In this document: piece after piece, positions 17,984 to 27,466 of the stretch
Numbering within the stretch: the stretch's first letter is position 1
Layout of the letters: each line of letters starts with the position of its first letter
Assembly: GCA_000722615.1 (NCBI GenBank)
Contig: JOKI01000002.1
Location: forward strand, 62,307-126,306
From: Pseudorhizobium pelagicum
GTDB taxonomy: Bacteria; Pseudomonadota; Alphaproteobacteria; Rhizobiales; Rhizobiaceae
DNA length: 64,000 bases
Reading direction: 5' to 3'
Notes under the pieces: model-generated
What the model was told of the DNA's origin: nothing
What the model saw: only the letters and a program-made list of their open reading frames with translations
The model's database searches: none
Translations under genes and position numbers: made by a program

Positions 17984-18478
17984 TCAGTTGCACTTCTGCA
18001 CTTCCTGGAGCGCCGCGGTCACGCCGTTTAGGGAGAAGGTGTAGCTGGTATCGGTGCCGCGCTGCGAGGTGGCCTGCAGCACCAGCTGGCGTCCGGCGCG
18101 CATGGCGTTGACCATCTCCGGCTCTGCGGCCTGGTTCTTCACCCAGGCGGCGTTTTCCTTCGGGCGCATGCTGAAGGACTTTTCGTCGACGTTGACGCGG
18201 ATGTCGGCGTCGGGCTTCAGGCTGTAGCCCATGATTGCCTGCGGCGCGTAGCTGGAATTGCTGGCCGGTGCGATCAGCAGGAAGTTGTCGCCATGGTTGA
18301 CGTTGGAGGGCTGCGCCGTGACCGGCACGGACAGCGCGTAGCAGTTCTTCTGGCCGCCGGCGGTGTAGGAATAGACGCCCCAGGCATCAAACTGCTTGAT
18401 GCGGGTGGGCTGAGCGCTGGCGACCGCGGCCGAGCCGAGAATGAGCGAAAGAGCAAAGCAGCTTGTCCGAGCGAACAT
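17984..18478 (-). CDS. IalB-family exported protein
   Basis: A 164-residue protein with a clear signal peptide (FALSLILGSAAVASAQP) and the body of the invasion-associated locus B family: FDAWGVYSYTAGGQKNCYAL, then FLLIAPASN and a C-terminal cysteine in VQKCN. In Bartonella IalB is linked to erythrocyte invasion; in rhizobia the family is common and its role is not established. ATG 18478 is preceded by GGAGG. It forms a probable operon with the SH3 gene that follows directly. Confidence 0.85.
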   Translation of the reverse strand: MFARTSCFALSLILGSAAVASAQPTRIKQFDAWGVYSYTAGGQKNCYALSVPVTAQPSNVNHGDNFLLIAPASNSSYAPQAIMGYSLKPDADIRVNVDEKSFSMRPKENAAWVKNQAAEPEMVNAMRAGRQLVLQATSQRGTDTSYTFSLNGVTAALQEVQKCN

Positions 18479-18776
18479 TATGCCTCCATCTGTGTCTGTG
18501 CGGTGGGTTTTGGCCCTCATCTGTTGCGGGGGACCGTCTCAAACGAGGTTCTAATACAGCTCGTGGCGGTTACCGGGAAGTTAACTTTCAGGCCGAAATC
18601 ATGTCCCGGGCGTCACAAAGAGGTGAGCGCCGCTCAACTTTGACACGGGTTTGCCCGCTGCGGACCACGGCCAAGGCGCTTTTGAAGCGCTGATCTGAAG
18701 GGTCGTTCATCGCCCGGAGGGCGCCGGAGGGGGACGCAGTTTGCCGTGGCGGTGAGATGCAATTTCGTCGCGGTCC

Positions 18777-18879
18777 TTCCCCTCCCCAACCCCTCCCCAC
18801 AAGGGGGAGGGGCTCAGGCGAGGCGCCGCCGCAAGTCCTCTCCCCCCTTGTGGGGAGATGCCCGGCAGGGCAGAGGGGT
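18777..18879. repeat. Second cluster of GC-rich palindromic intergenic repeats
   Basis: 18777-18812 matches the CCCCTCCCCAACCCCTCCCC form ending in AAGGGGGAGGGGC. 18837-18879 matches the CTCTCCCCCCTTGTGGGGAG form followed by ATGCCCGGCAGGGCAGAGGGG. Both are near copies of elements at 6181-6413. They sit in the 417-base gap between the IalB-family gene and the GST gene, which is otherwise without features I can name. The two forms occur in the same order and orientation here as at 6248-6413, which suggests a composite unit. Confidence 0.85.
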
Positions 18880-18895
18880 GCCGACCGGCTCTGAC

Positions 18896-19600
18896 CTACA
18901 CCCGTGCCGGAATATTGAGCCCGCGTTCCACCGCCGGCCGCGCCAGGCCGCGCTCCAGCCAGTTCGGGACGGTCTTCAGCTCGTCGTAGCGCACCAGGTC
19001 GCCGGCGCCGTAGAAGCCGATGAGGTTGCGCACCCAGCCGAGCATGGAGATGTCGGCGATCGTGTAGTCGTCGCCCATGATCCAGTCGCGACCTTCGAGG
19101 CGCGTCTCCAGGACGCGGATGATGCGGGCGGATTCCTTGACGTAGCGCTCCAGCGGACGCTTGTCCTCGATCTCCCTGCCGGCAAACTTGTGGAAGAAGC
19201 CGAGCTGGCCGAACATCGGGCCCAGCCCACCCATCTGGAACATCAGCCACTGGATGGTCTCGTAGCGACGGGCCGGATCGGCGGGCAGCAGCTTGCCGGT
19301 CTTTTCCGCCAGATAGATCAGGATCGCACCGCTTTCGAAGAGCGCCAGCGGCTGACCGCCGGGGCCGTCGGGATCGAGGATCGCCGGGATCTTGCCGTTC
19401 GGGTTGAGCGACAGGAATTCCGGGGTCCAGGTTTCATTCTCGCCGATGTTGATGAAATGCGGCTCGTAGGGCAGGCCGGTCTCCTCCAGCATGATCGACA
19501 CCTTGACGCCGTTCGGGGTCGGGGTGGAGTAGAGCTGCAGGATGTCGGGGTTCTGCGCCGGCCAGCGGCTGGTGATGGGATAGGCGGACAGATCGGCCAT
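18896..19600 (-). CDS. Glutathione S-transferase, YfcG/YghU-like
   Basis: A 234-residue GST with an N-terminal thioredoxin fold starting ILQLYSTPTPNGVKVSIMLE. The TPNG motif replaces the catalytic Ser/Tyr/Cys of other GSTs and is typical of the Nu-class YfcG/YghU enzymes, which act on disulfides or peroxides with glutathione. NPNGKIPAILDPD and LFESGAILIYLAE are the glutathione-contacting segments, and the C-terminal helical domain has YTIADISMLGWVRN. It stands alone, with repeat DNA directly downstream. Confidence 0.92.
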   Translation of the reverse strand: MADLSAYPITSRWPAQNPDILQLYSTPTPNGVKVSIMLEETGLPYEPHFINIGENETWTPEFLSLNPNGKIPAILDPDGPGGQPLALFESGAILIYLAEKTGKLLPADPARRYETIQWLMFQMGGLGPMFGQLGFFHKFAGREIEDKRPLERYVKESARIIRVLETRLEGRDWIMGDDYTIADISMLGWVRNLIGFYGAGDLVRYDELKTVPNWLERGLARPAVERGLNIPARV

Positions 19601-19871
19601 CGGGTACCTCGAAGGTTGCTGATGCTTGCCACTATAGATTGGACGGTACGGCGCGCCAGCTGTGGCAGTGGCTTTTTTGTGGCAATATTGTGGCGTTGGG
19701 GTTGCCGTTCGATGATCGCTGCGCCATGTACCGCCTCCTGATGCTGCTCAGCCTCGCGCCCTCGGGCGTCAGAGGCGGCAGCCTTTCGCGCGTGCCTTTC
19801 GTCCTCCGGATGTCCGCCGTTCAGGGCAGACTTCCTTGGTTGGCACCGTCCGCAAGAGAATGGAGCAAATC

Positions 19872-21545
19872 ATGAGCGATCCGGTCGCATCCGAGCCAGA
19901 CGAAGCCGTTCCTGCCCCCGAGGGAAGGACGCAGATCATCGAAACCGATTACGAGATCGGTCAGGACAATACCAGTTACCGTCGCCGCTTCGTCCTGGAG
20001 TTCGACATCCACAATGTGGTCTTCACCGTCTCGGCTCTCGGCATCGTCGCGTTCACCTTCCTGACGCTGATCTTCCAGACAACGCTCGGGCCCGTCTTCG
20101 TGGCCGTGCGCGATGCGCTGACCTCGAATCTTGCCTGGTTCTTCCTGCTGGCCGGCAACATCCTGGTGCTCGCCTGCATCCTCCTGATCTTCCTGCCGCT
20201 CGGGCGCGTCCGCTTGGGTGGACCTGAAGCCACGCCTGATTACAGCCGCATGTCCTGGTTCTCGATGCTCTTTGCCGCCGGCATGGGCATCGGCCTGATG
20301 TTCTACGGCGTCTCCGAACCACTCGGCAACTACACGGCGGCCTTCGGCGGGCCGGTGTTTGAGGACGGCGTGCGCACAGACTGGGCGCCGCTCAACGGTG
20401 CCGTGGGCGACACGGAAGGCGCGCGGCGCCTGGCCATGGCGGCGACGATCTTCCACTGGTCGCTGCACCCCTGGGCGATCTATGCGGTGGTGGCGCTGTC
20501 GCTCGCCCTCTTTGCCTACAACAAGGGCCTGCCGCTCACGCTGCGCTCGATCTTCTATCCGATCTTCGGGGAACGGGTCTGGGGCTGGCCGGGCCATATC
20601 ATCGACATCCTCGCGGTGTTTGCGACCATCTTCGGCCTCTCGACCTCGCTCGGGATCGGCGCCCAGCAGGCCGGGGCCGGGCTCAACTTCCTCTTCGGTC
20701 TGCCCGCAAGTTTGGGGATGATCGTCTTTTTGGTAATCATCATCACCGGGATCGCCATCGCTTCGGTGGTCGCCGGCATGGACAAGGGCGTCAAGCGGCT
20801 GTCCGAGATCAACATGATGCTCGCCCTGCTGCTGCTGGTCTTCGTCATCCTCGTCGGGCCGACGATGCAGATCCTGCGCGGCTTTTTCCTCAATCTCGGC
20901 GCCTACGTGCAGTATCTGCCAGCGCTCTCCAATCCCTTCGGCCGTGACGACGACAACTTCCGCCAGGGCTGGACGGCCTTCTACTGGGCCTGGTGGATCA
21001 GCTGGTCGCCGTTCGTCGGCATGTTCATCGCCCGTGTCAGCCGCGGCCGCACGGTGCGCGAGTTCCTGATCGCGGTGCTGTTGATCCCGTCGCTGGTGTC
21101 GACGCTCTGGATGACGGCACTCGGCGGCACGGCGATCAGCCAGGTGGTCAACGAAGGCCTGAGCTCGGTCCAGGACGCGGCCTTGGAAATCCAGCTCTTC
21201 GAGATGCTGGCCCATCTGCCGCTGACGCAGATCACCTCGCTGATCGGCATCATCCTGGTCATCGTGTTCTTCGTCACTTCGTCGGATTCCGGCTCGCTGG
21301 TGATCGACACGATCGCCGCCGGCGGCAAGGTCAATGCCCCGACGCCGCAGCGGGTGTTCTGGGCGAGCTTCGAAGGCCTGGTCGCCATCGCGCTGATGCT
21401 GGGTGGCGGTCTTGCCGCGCTGCAGGCGATGGCGGTCTCCACGGGCTTCCCCTTCGCCATCGTGCTGCTCGGTGCAACCTACTGCCTGTTCAAGGGGCTG
21501 ATGGACGAACCACGAGCGGCATCGGGCAAGCCGAAAACGGCCTGA
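19872..21545 (+). CDS. BCCT-family betaine/choline/carnitine transporter
   Basis: A 557-residue inner-membrane transporter with about twelve hydrophobic segments starting near residue 45. The family signatures are FAAGMGIGLMFYGVSEPLGN near residue 135 and FHWSLHPWAIYAVVALSLA near 195, and WAWWISWSPFVGMFIARVSR near 375 carries the conserved tryptophan-rich substrate site. It should import glycine betaine or a related quaternary ammonium compound with Na+ or H+, as osmoprotectant or nutrient; the exact substrate is not deducible. ATG 19872 is preceded by TGGAGC. The C-terminal tail is short, unlike the osmosensing tails of BetP. Confidence 0.93.
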   Translation: MSDPVASEPDEAVPAPEGRTQIIETDYEIGQDNTSYRRRFVLEFDIHNVVFTVSALGIVAFTFLTLIFQTTLGPVFVAVRDALTSNLAWFFLLAGNILVLACILLIFLPLGRVRLGGPEATPDYSRMSWFSMLFAAGMGIGLMFYGVSEPLGNYTAAFGGPVFEDGVRTDWAPLNGAVGDTEGARRLAMAATIFHWSLHPWAIYAVVALSLALFAYNKGLPLTLRSIFYPIFGERVWGWPGHIIDILAVFATIFGLSTSLGIGAQQAGAGLNFLFGLPASLGMIVFLVIIITGIAIASVVAGMDKGVKRLSEINMMLALLLLVFVILVGPTMQILRGFFLNLGAYVQYLPALSNPFGRDDDNFRQGWTAFYWAWWISWSPFVGMFIARVSRGRTVREFLIAVLLIPSLVSTLWMTALGGTAISQVVNEGLSSVQDAALEIQLFEMLAHLPLTQITSLIGIILVIVFFVTSSDSGSLVIDTIAAGGKVNAPTPQRVFWASFEGLVAIALMLGGGLAALQAMAVSTGFPFAIVLLGATYCLFKGLMDEPRAASGKPKTA

Positions 21546-21550
21546 GTGAA

Positions 21551-21578
21551 AGGCTGCACCAAATTATTGGTGCAGCCT
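21551..21578 (+). terminator. Hairpin terminator after the BCCT gene
   Basis: A perfect 12-base inverted repeat, AGGCTGCACCAA / TTGGTGCAGCCT, with an ATTA loop begins six bases after the BCCT stop codon. No T-run follows, so it may stop transcription with help of Rho or protect the mRNA 3' end. Confidence 0.65.
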
Positions 21579-21627
21579 GTCGGCCCGCGCGCTACGTCTT
21601 CGTCTTCCAAGGGAGAAGGAGAACGCG

Positions 21628-22002
21628 ATGCTCTATGCCATCCTCTGCTATGCCGACGAGGAAACCGTCTTCGCCTGGTCGAAGGAAGAAGAGGCGGCCG
21701 TGATGGGCCGCCTTTATGCCGTTCAGGAGCCGCTGGCCCAGGCCGGCAAGCTCGGCCCGACCGGGCGGCTGATGCCGACGACCGCGGCGACGACGGTGCG
21801 CAAGGGCAAGGAGGAGCCGATCGTCCTTGACGGGCCCTTCGCCGAAACGAAGGAGGCCCTGCTCGGCTTCTACACCGTCGACGTCGAGACGCTGGACGAG
21901 GCCGTGGCCTTCGCCCGGCAGCTTTCGAGCGTCAATCCGGGCTCCACGGCTTACGAAATCCGGCCCTTCTACGTGTTCCATCCCGGGAGCGTCACGGGAT
22001 GA
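21628..22002 (+). CDS. YCII/DGPF-family protein, partner of ECF42 sigma factor
   Basis: A 124-residue YCII-related protein with the DGPF motif in VLDGPFAETKEALLGFYTVD at about residue 68 and the start MLYAILCYADEETVF. It is preceded by GGGAGAAGGAG. Its stop codon overlaps the start of the sigma factor by four bases (ATGA). DGPF proteins are encoded with ECF42-type sigma factors in many bacteria and have been reported as their targets rather than as anti-sigma factors. The biochemical role is unknown. Confidence 0.93.
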   Translation: MLYAILCYADEETVFAWSKEEEAAVMGRLYAVQEPLAQAGKLGPTGRLMPTTAATTVRKGKEEPIVLDGPFAETKEALLGFYTVDVETLDEAVAFARQLSSVNPGSTAYEIRPFYVFHPGSVTG

Positions 22003-23249
22003 CGGATCCGGCCTGGATCGATCTGGCACTGACGGCGGCACGGCCGCAGGCGATGGGCGCGCTTTTGCGTTATTTCCGCAACCTCGATACGGCGGAAGAG
22101 GCCTTCCAGGAGGCGTGCCTGCGGGCGATCCGTACCTGGCCGGAGAAGGGGCCGCCGCGCGACCCCGCCGCCTGGCTGATCTTCGTCGGCCGCAACAGCG
22201 GCGTCGACGTGATCCGTAAGACGGCGCGCACCACCGCACTTCCCGACGAGACGGCGCTCTCCGACCTGTCCGACGCCGAAGCGGACATGGCCGACCGGCT
22301 CGACAGTTCGCACTACCGCGACGACATCCTGCGGCTGATGTTTATCTGCTGCCACCCGGACCTGCCGGCCACGCAGCAGATCGCGCTGGCGCTCCGGATC
22401 GTGTCCGGGATCGGCGTGCCCCGCATCGCGCGGGCCTTTCTCGTCTCCGAGAGCGCCATGGAGCAGCGTATCACCCGGGCCAAGGCGCGGGTGGCCAAGG
22501 CCGGGCTGCCCTTCGAGGCTCCGGCGGCGACCGAGCGCGCCGAGCGCCTGCCGCCGGTGATGGCGATGATCTACCTGGTCTTCAACGAGGGCTATTCCGC
22601 CGGCGTCTCCACCCCGGACGTCGCGGCGCTCTGCGACGAGGCGATCCGGCTTGGTCGGCTGCTGCTGCGCATCTTCCCCAGCGAGCCGGAGGTCATGGGC
22701 CTCCTGGCGCTGATCCTGCTGCAGCATGCGCGCCGGGGCGCCCGCTACGACGAGCGCGGCGAGATGGTCCTGCTCGAGGACCAGGACCGCAGCCTCTGGG
22801 ACCGCCGGCAGATCGAGGAGGGGCTTGCCGTGCTGGACAAGGCGATCCGCCACCGCCAGCCAGGCCCCTATCAGGTGCAGGCGGCAATCGCCGCCCTGCA
22901 CGCGCGTGCGGCGTCGGCCAAGGACACGAACTGGGCGGAGATCGATCTTCTCTACCAGGTGCTGGAGCGGCTTTCTCCGTCGCCGGTGGTGACGCTCAAT
23001 CGCGCCGTTGCGGTCTCCAAGGCGAAGGGCGCGGGCGAGGGGCTGTTGCTGCTGGAGCCGCTTGGAGAAGCGCTGGACGGCTACTTCTACTTCCATGGCG
23101 TGCGCGGGGCGCTGCTGGCGCAGGCCGGCGAGACGAGGGCGGCGCGGGATGCCTTCGGCCGCGCCATCGCCCTTGCCAATTCGCCGGCGGAAGCCGCGCA
23201 TATCCGCCAGGAACTGGACCGGCTGCAGGACGAGAGACCGGCCTCCTGA
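21999..23249 (+). CDS. ECF42-type RNA polymerase sigma factor with C-terminal extension
   Basis: A 416-residue protein. Sigma region 2 covers about residues 10-75 (ALLRYFRNLDTAEEAFQEAC, DPAAWLIFVGRNSGVDVIRK) and region 4 about 105-165 (ALRIVSGIGVPRIARAFLVS, ESAMEQRITRAKARV). A long C-terminal domain of about 230 residues follows, with MIYLVFNEGYSAG, EVMGLLALILLQHARRGARY and VVTLNRAVAVSKAKGAGEG, which is the TPR-like extension that defines group ECF42 and is needed for its activity. There is no anti-sigma factor beside it, as usual for this group. The partner DGPF gene overlaps upstream, and an SRPBCC gene follows after 79 bases. Confidence 0.93.
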   Translation: MTDPAWIDLALTAARPQAMGALLRYFRNLDTAEEAFQEACLRAIRTWPEKGPPRDPAAWLIFVGRNSGVDVIRKTARTTALPDETALSDLSDAEADMADRLDSSHYRDDILRLMFICCHPDLPATQQIALALRIVSGIGVPRIARAFLVSESAMEQRITRAKARVAKAGLPFEAPAATERAERLPPVMAMIYLVFNEGYSAGVSTPDVAALCDEAIRLGRLLLRIFPSEPEVMGLLALILLQHARRGARYDERGEMVLLEDQDRSLWDRRQIEEGLAVLDKAIRHRQPGPYQVQAAIAALHARAASAKDTNWAEIDLLYQVLERLSPSPVVTLNRAVAVSKAKGAGEGLLLLEPLGEALDGYFYFHGVRGALLAQAGETRAARDAFGRAIALANSPAEAAHIRQELDRLQDERPAS

Positions 23250-23328
23250 TTTTTCTCGCCCCCGATGTCGGGACTGGCGGTCGTGATCCGTCCTCGGGGC
23301 GTCAAGTGATACAGCCGGAGGAAAGACG

Positions 23329-23805
23329 ATGGACATGACGAACAGGGCGCCTGGGCACGAACTGAAGCTGGTGCGCGAGATCGACGCGCCGCGCGAGAAG
23401 ATCTTCAAGGCGTGGACGACGCCGGAGCTGATGAAGCAATGGTTCTGCCCGCTGCCCTGGAAGGTGACCGAGGCCGACCTCGACGTGCGTGCAGGCGGCC
23501 GCTGCAACAACACCATGGAGGGACCGGACGGCGAGGTGATCCCGAACCAGGGTGTTTATCTCGAGGTTATCGAGAACGAGAAACTCGTCTTCACCGATGC
23601 CTTCACCGAGGGCTGGGTCCCGACGGAGAAGCCCTTCATGGTCGGCGTCGTGCTGCTCGAGGAACTGCCCGGCGGGCGAACCCGCTATACCGCCAAGGCG
23701 CTGCACTGGACCGAGGACGACAGGAAGGCGCATGAGGACATGGGCTTCCACGAAGGCTGGGGAGCGGCAACCGACCAGCTCGTGGCGCTTCTGGCGCGGA
23801 TGTAG
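23329..23805 (+). CDS. SRPBCC (AHSA1/START-like) domain protein
   Basis: A 158-residue protein of the AHSA1 type: HELKLVREIDAPREKIFKAW, TTPELMKQWFCPLPWKVTEA, DLDVRAGGRCNNTMEGPDG and MGFHEGWGAATDQLVALLAR are family-typical. These proteins form a helix-grip cavity that may bind a hydrophobic ligand; some act with ECF sigma factor clusters. A good GGAGGAAAGACG ribosome binding site precedes ATG 23329. It probably belongs to the ECF42 transcription unit. Confidence 0.9.
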   Translation: MDMTNRAPGHELKLVREIDAPREKIFKAWTTPELMKQWFCPLPWKVTEADLDVRAGGRCNNTMEGPDGEVIPNQGVYLEVIENEKLVFTDAFTEGWVPTEKPFMVGVVLLEELPGGRTRYTAKALHWTEDDRKAHEDMGFHEGWGAATDQLVALLARM

Positions 23806-23843
23806 ACGAACCGCGGTCCATCGAGCCCAACTGGCCGGCAGGC

Positions 23844-23896
23844 AACCGGAGCCGGCACCGCAGGAGGAGGTCTTCCTGCGGCGTCTGGCTCCGGTT
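23844..23896. terminator. Two-part stem-loop between convergent genes
   Basis: Outer arms AACCGGAGCC (23844-23853) and GGCTCCGGTT (23887-23896) and inner arms CCGCAGGA (23858-23865) and TCCTGCGG (23874-23881) form a long interrupted hairpin. It lies between the convergent SRPBCC and methyltransferase genes and could end transcription from both sides. Confidence 0.6.
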
Positions 23897-23913
23897 CCGG
23901 CCCGCCGCTCTCG

Positions 23914-24990
23914 TCAGAGGCGCGCTTCGAGGATCAGGTTGAACGGTGTCTGCATGGCACGGCGGAAGCGGGTGAAACCGGCCTTGCGGAAGATGTCCGC
24001 CAGGCGCGCCTCGCCCGCCTGGGCGCCCAGCACCGTGCGCCCGCCATCCGAGATCGCATGTGCGCAGCAGATGGTCGTCAAGGCGGCATAGTAGAGCCGG
24101 CCGACGGGCGAGACATTGTCCTCCACCCGGTCGTTGGCGAAGGGTTCGACCAGCATCACCGTGCCATCGCGGGCAAGGGCCTTGGCCGCATGCGTGGCGG
24201 CTGCCAGCGGATCGCCCATGTCGTGCAGGCAGTCGAAGAAGCAGATGAGGTCATAGCCGGTCCCCGGATAGGTGTCCGCCCGCGCGGTCAGGAAACTCGC
24301 CCGGTCGGCGACGCCGGCCGCGCCCGCCACCTGGCGCGCCTCGACCACGGACTTGTCGTGTGTGTCGAAGCCGAGGAATTGCGAGGCGGCAAAGGCCTCG
24401 GCCATCAGCACCGTCGAATGGCCGTGGCCGCAGCCGACATCGGCCACCAGCGCGCCCGCCTGCAGCTTCTCGACCACCCCGTCGAGCGCCGGCAGCCATT
24501 CCGGCACCAGGCTTGCCTTGTAGGCATTGCGGTAGAAGGCGGCGACGCCGCAGTAGAGCCGGCCGTCGTGATCGCCCCAGGGAATGCCGGCGCCGGTGCG
24601 GAAGGCGTTGATCGCCTTGTCCTCGTCGGCCCACATGGAGGCCGGGACCGACCAGGCGTGCGGGATGAAGACCGGGCTGTCCTCGTTGGCGAGCACCATG
24701 GCCTGCTCCGGCGTCATTTCGTAGGTGTCGCTGATGGCGTGGTAGCGCAGATAGGCGCCGGCCACCTGCGAGTTCAGCCATTCGCGGACATAGCGTTCGG
24801 CGCAGCCGGCACGGGCGGCGATGTCGCGGGCCGTCAGCGGCCCCTTGTCGGCCATGGCCTTGTAGAGCCCCAGCCGGTGCCCGAGGCTCACCATAACGCC
24901 GCCGTAGCCGGCCGACAGATCGCTGACGGCGCGACCCACGAGGGCCTCCAGCCTGGCGGTGTCGGGTGTTTTCGCCAGTGAATAATCCAT
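23914..24990 (-). CDS. Class I SAM-dependent methyltransferase with N-terminal winged helix
   Basis: A 358-residue protein. The N-terminal ~110 residues form a winged-helix dimerisation part (GHRLGLYKAMADKGPLTARD, IAARAGCAERYVREWLNSQV). The catalytic domain has the SAM motif GALVADVGCGHGHSTVLMAE near residue 180 and acidic FLGFDTHD at the end of strand 2. It resembles the Rv2258c-like group, whose substrates are mostly unknown. ATG 24990 (MDYSLAKTP) is chosen for the GGAGAAGAGAG upstream; the frame remains open far beyond. It diverges from a GlxA-type regulator, which may control it. Confidence 0.88.
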   Translation of the reverse strand: MDYSLAKTPDTARLEALVGRAVSDLSAGYGGVMVSLGHRLGLYKAMADKGPLTARDIAARAGCAERYVREWLNSQVAGAYLRYHAISDTYEMTPEQAMVLANEDSPVFIPHAWSVPASMWADEDKAINAFRTGAGIPWGDHDGRLYCGVAAFYRNAYKASLVPEWLPALDGVVEKLQAGALVADVGCGHGHSTVLMAEAFAASQFLGFDTHDKSVVEARQVAGAAGVADRASFLTARADTYPGTGYDLICFFDCLHDMGDPLAAATHAAKALARDGTVMLVEPFANDRVEDNVSPVGRLYYAALTTICCAHAISDGGRTVLGAQAGEARLADIFRKAGFTRFRRAMQTPFNLILEARL

Positions 24991-25179
24991 CTCTCTTCTC
25001 CTTGTTGATGCCTCCGTTCGAGGTGGCGCGAGGATCGCAGGGAGAGGGGCGAAGCGGCAGAGCGGGGCAGGCCAGCTTCGGGCCATTCGAGCCACAGGGC
25101 AGCATTTTTCAAGCCTGGGCGTCCGAGTTGGCAATTCAGGCAGGGCGGCGTTATTCTCGCGGCTCTTCGGGGATGCGAG

Positions 25180-26250
25180 ATGACCATGCCCAATGGCAAC
25201 GACGGGGCAAACCCTGGGCAGGACGCCGGGCCGGCGCCGCTGCATGTCAGTCTCGTCGCCCTGCCGGAGGCGGTGGTCTCGACGCTGAGCGGCATTTTCG
25301 ACGTGATGAACGCCTTTTCGATCGTGCCTCAAGCCGGGGGGCTACCCCGACCCGCACCCTTCCGGGTCGAGATCGTCGGGGAGCGGGCGGGGCCCCTGAT
25401 GCTGGCCAGCAAGGTGCCGGTGACGGTGCAGCGGGCGGTGGCCGAGATCGAGCGGACCGACATCGTCATCGTTCCTTCGGTGCTGCTTGGCCCCGAGGGC
25501 TGGATTACCGGGCGCTATCCGGAGCTGGTCGCCTGGAGCCGTGCCATGCACGACAGGGGCGCCCTGATCTGCTCGGCCTGCTCCGGGCTCTTCCTGCTGG
25601 CGGAGGGGGGCATGTTCGACGGCGCGGATGCGACCGTCCATTTCGGCTATGCGCGGGCCTTCCAGGCGGTCCATCCGCAGGTTTCGATCCATCCGGAACA
25701 GGTGCTCGTGGTCTCAGGCCCGCGCGACGAGCTGATCACCTCCGGCGCCTCCATGACCTGGCACGACCTGGTGCTCTACCTGATCGCCCGCCATGCGGGC
25801 GCGACCGCGGCGCAGACGATCGCGCGGTTCTTCGCCCTGCAGTGGCATCAGGACGGACTTGCGCCCTACATGGTCTTCGAGGGCAGGCGCGATCATGGCG
25901 ACGCGGCGGTGCAGGCGGCGCAGGACTGGCTCGCGGACCATTTTTCGGTCGCCAATCCCCTGGGGGAGATGATCCGGCGTGCGGGCCTTGCGGAGCGGAC
26001 GTTCAAGCGGCGCTTCACCCAGGCGACCGGCATGAGCCCTATCGCCTATGTGCAGCGGATGCGGGTGGAGGAGGCAAAGCGCCGGCTGGAGCGCACCGAG
26101 GCCTCGGTGGACGAGATCAGCTTGCAGGTCGGCTACGAAGAACCGGCCTTCTTCCGCCGGTTGTTCCGGCGCGTGACGGGGCTTTCGCCCGGTGCCTACC
26201 GGCGCCGGTTCAGCGTTCCGGCCTATCCGCGGCCGCGCGACACGGCGTGA
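25180..26250 (+). CDS. GlxA-family AraC-type transcriptional regulator
   Basis: A 356-residue regulator with an N-terminal DJ-1/PfpI-like domain (residues ~20-215) and a C-terminal AraC helix-turn-helix pair (residues ~245-345). The first domain contains [20 protein letters not shown], where the nucleophile-elbow Cys is present but a full catalytic set is not evident. The second shows [20 protein letters not shown] and [20 protein letters not shown]. It diverges from the methyltransferase gene with a 189-base gap. The ligand is unknown. Confidence 0.92.
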   Translation: MTMPNGNDGANPGQDAGPAPLHVSLVALPEAVVSTLSGIFDVMNAFSIVPQAGGLPRPAPFRVEIVGERAGPLMLASKVPVTVQRAVAEIERTDIVIVPSVLLGPEGWITGRYPELVAWSRAMHDRGALICSACSGLFLLAEGGMFDGADATVHFGYARAFQAVHPQVSIHPEQVLVVSGPRDELITSGASMTWHDLVLYLIARHAGATAAQTIARFFALQWHQDGLAPYMVFEGRRDHGDAAVQAAQDWLADHFSVANPLGEMIRRAGLAERTFKRRFTQATGMSPIAYVQRMRVEEAKRRLERTEASVDEISLQVGYEEPAFFRRLFRRVTGLSPGAYRRRFSVPAYPRPRDTA

Positions 26251-26359
26251 CGGCATCTCTCCCATCCATCCCGTCGAACGGACCGTTCGAGATATTCGCA
26301 TTTGCCGTCGCGTCGCGGGTTCTCTATCTGCAGGGAAACCACCGGATAGGATCCTGCTC

Positions 26360-27421
26360 ATGGAACTCGGCCTTTATACCTTTGCAGATGTGGACCCCAA
26401 TGCGCGCGACAAGGGCGCGGAGGGCGCCCAGCGGATGAAGAACCTGCTCGAGGAAATCGAACTGGCCGATCAGGTCGGGCTCGACGTCTTCGGGCTCGGC
26501 GAGCATCACCGGCCGGACTATCTGGTCTCCTCGCCGGCGACGGTGCTGGCGGCGGCGGCCGTGAAGACCAAGTCCATACGGCTGACCAGCGCCGTCTCGG
26601 TGCTCTCGTCCGACGAGCCGGTGCGGGTGTTCCAGCAGTTTGCGACGCTCGACCTGATCTCCAACGGCCGTGCCGAGATGATGGCCGGGCGTGGCTCGTT
26701 CATCGAGTCCTTCCCGCTGTTCGGCTACGACCTCAGCGACTACGAGCAGCTGTTTGCCGAAAAGCTCGACCTCCTGATGGCGATCCGCGACCAGGAGGTC
26801 GTGACCTGGACGGAGGGGCAACTGCGGGCGCCGATCAACGGCCGCGGCGTCTATCCACGTCCGCTGCAGGAAAGACTGCCGCTCTGGGTCGCCGTCGGCG
26901 GCACGCCGCAGTCGGTGGCGCGGGCCGGCGCGCTCGGCCTGCCGGTGGCGCTTGCCATCATCGGCGGCGACTATCCGCGGTTTGCGCCGCTCTTCCATCT
27001 CTACCGGGAGGCGGCCCGCCGGGCGGGGAACGACCCCGCAACGCTGAAGACCAGCATCAACGTGCACGGCTTCATCGCCGACACGACCGAGATTGCCGCC
27101 GACCAGTTCTACGGTCCGCAGGCGGCGGTCATGGACCGCATCGGCCGCGAGCGCGGCTGGGGGCCGACGAACCGGGCGCAGTTCGACCAGGCCCGCGGAC
27201 CGACCGGCAATCTCTTCGTCGGCGATCCGGAGCTGGTGGCGGAAAAGATCGTCGCGGCGCACAAGGTGTTCGGCAACGACCGCTTCCTGATCCAGATGGC
27301 GATCGGCCTGATGCCGCACGACCAGATCATGCGCGGCATCGAGCTCTACGGCACGAAAGTCGCGCCGCTGGTCAGAAAAGAATTGACGGGTTCGGCCGTT
27401 GGCGCGACACCGGCGGCCTGA
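26360..27421 (+). CDS. LLM-class flavin-dependent oxidoreductase
   Basis: A 353-residue member of the bacterial luciferase-like monooxygenase superfamily ([20 protein letters not shown] at the start, [20 protein letters not shown] near 40, [20 protein letters not shown] near 75, [17 protein letters not shown] near 110). Such proteins use FMNH2, F420 or act as flavin-binding oxidoreductases; the substrate cannot be told. ATG 26360 has ATAGGATC upstream. The methionine aminopeptidase gene follows after 45 bases on the same strand. Confidence 0.9.
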   Translation: MELGLYTFADVDPNARDKGAEGAQRMKNLLEEIELADQVGLDVFGLGEHHRPDYLVSSPATVLAAAAVKTKSIRLTSAVSVLSSDEPVRVFQQFATLDLISNGRAEMMAGRGSFIESFPLFGYDLSDYEQLFAEKLDLLMAIRDQEVVTWTEGQLRAPINGRGVYPRPLQERLPLWVAVGGTPQSVARAGALGLPVALAIIGGDYPRFAPLFHLYREAARRAGNDPATLKTSINVHGFIADTTEIAADQFYGPQAAVMDRIGRERGWGPTNRAQFDQARGPTGNLFVGDPELVAEKIVAAHKVFGNDRFLIQMAIGLMPHDQIMRGIELYGTKVAPLVRKELTGSAVGATPAA

Positions 27422-27424
27422 AAA

Positions 27425-27466
27425 CACCGGTCTGAAACCACCGGCCCGAACCCACCGGACAATCGA
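27425..27466 (+). repeat. Short tandem repeat between the LLM and map genes
   Basis: Three imperfect 14-base units each begin with CACCGG, at 27425, 27439 and 27453 (CACCGGTCTGAAAC, CACCGGCCCGAACC, CACCGGACAATCGA). A related, longer unit overlaps the end of the LLM gene from 27408. It is probably a slippage expansion. It places no obvious ribosome binding site before the map start codon at 27467. Confidence 0.6.

Noticed and set aside
19821-21215. 464-residue leftward frame opposite the BCCT gene
   Set aside because: Antisense shadow of a clearly recognised transporter, with His/Arg/Asp-rich low complexity and no domain.
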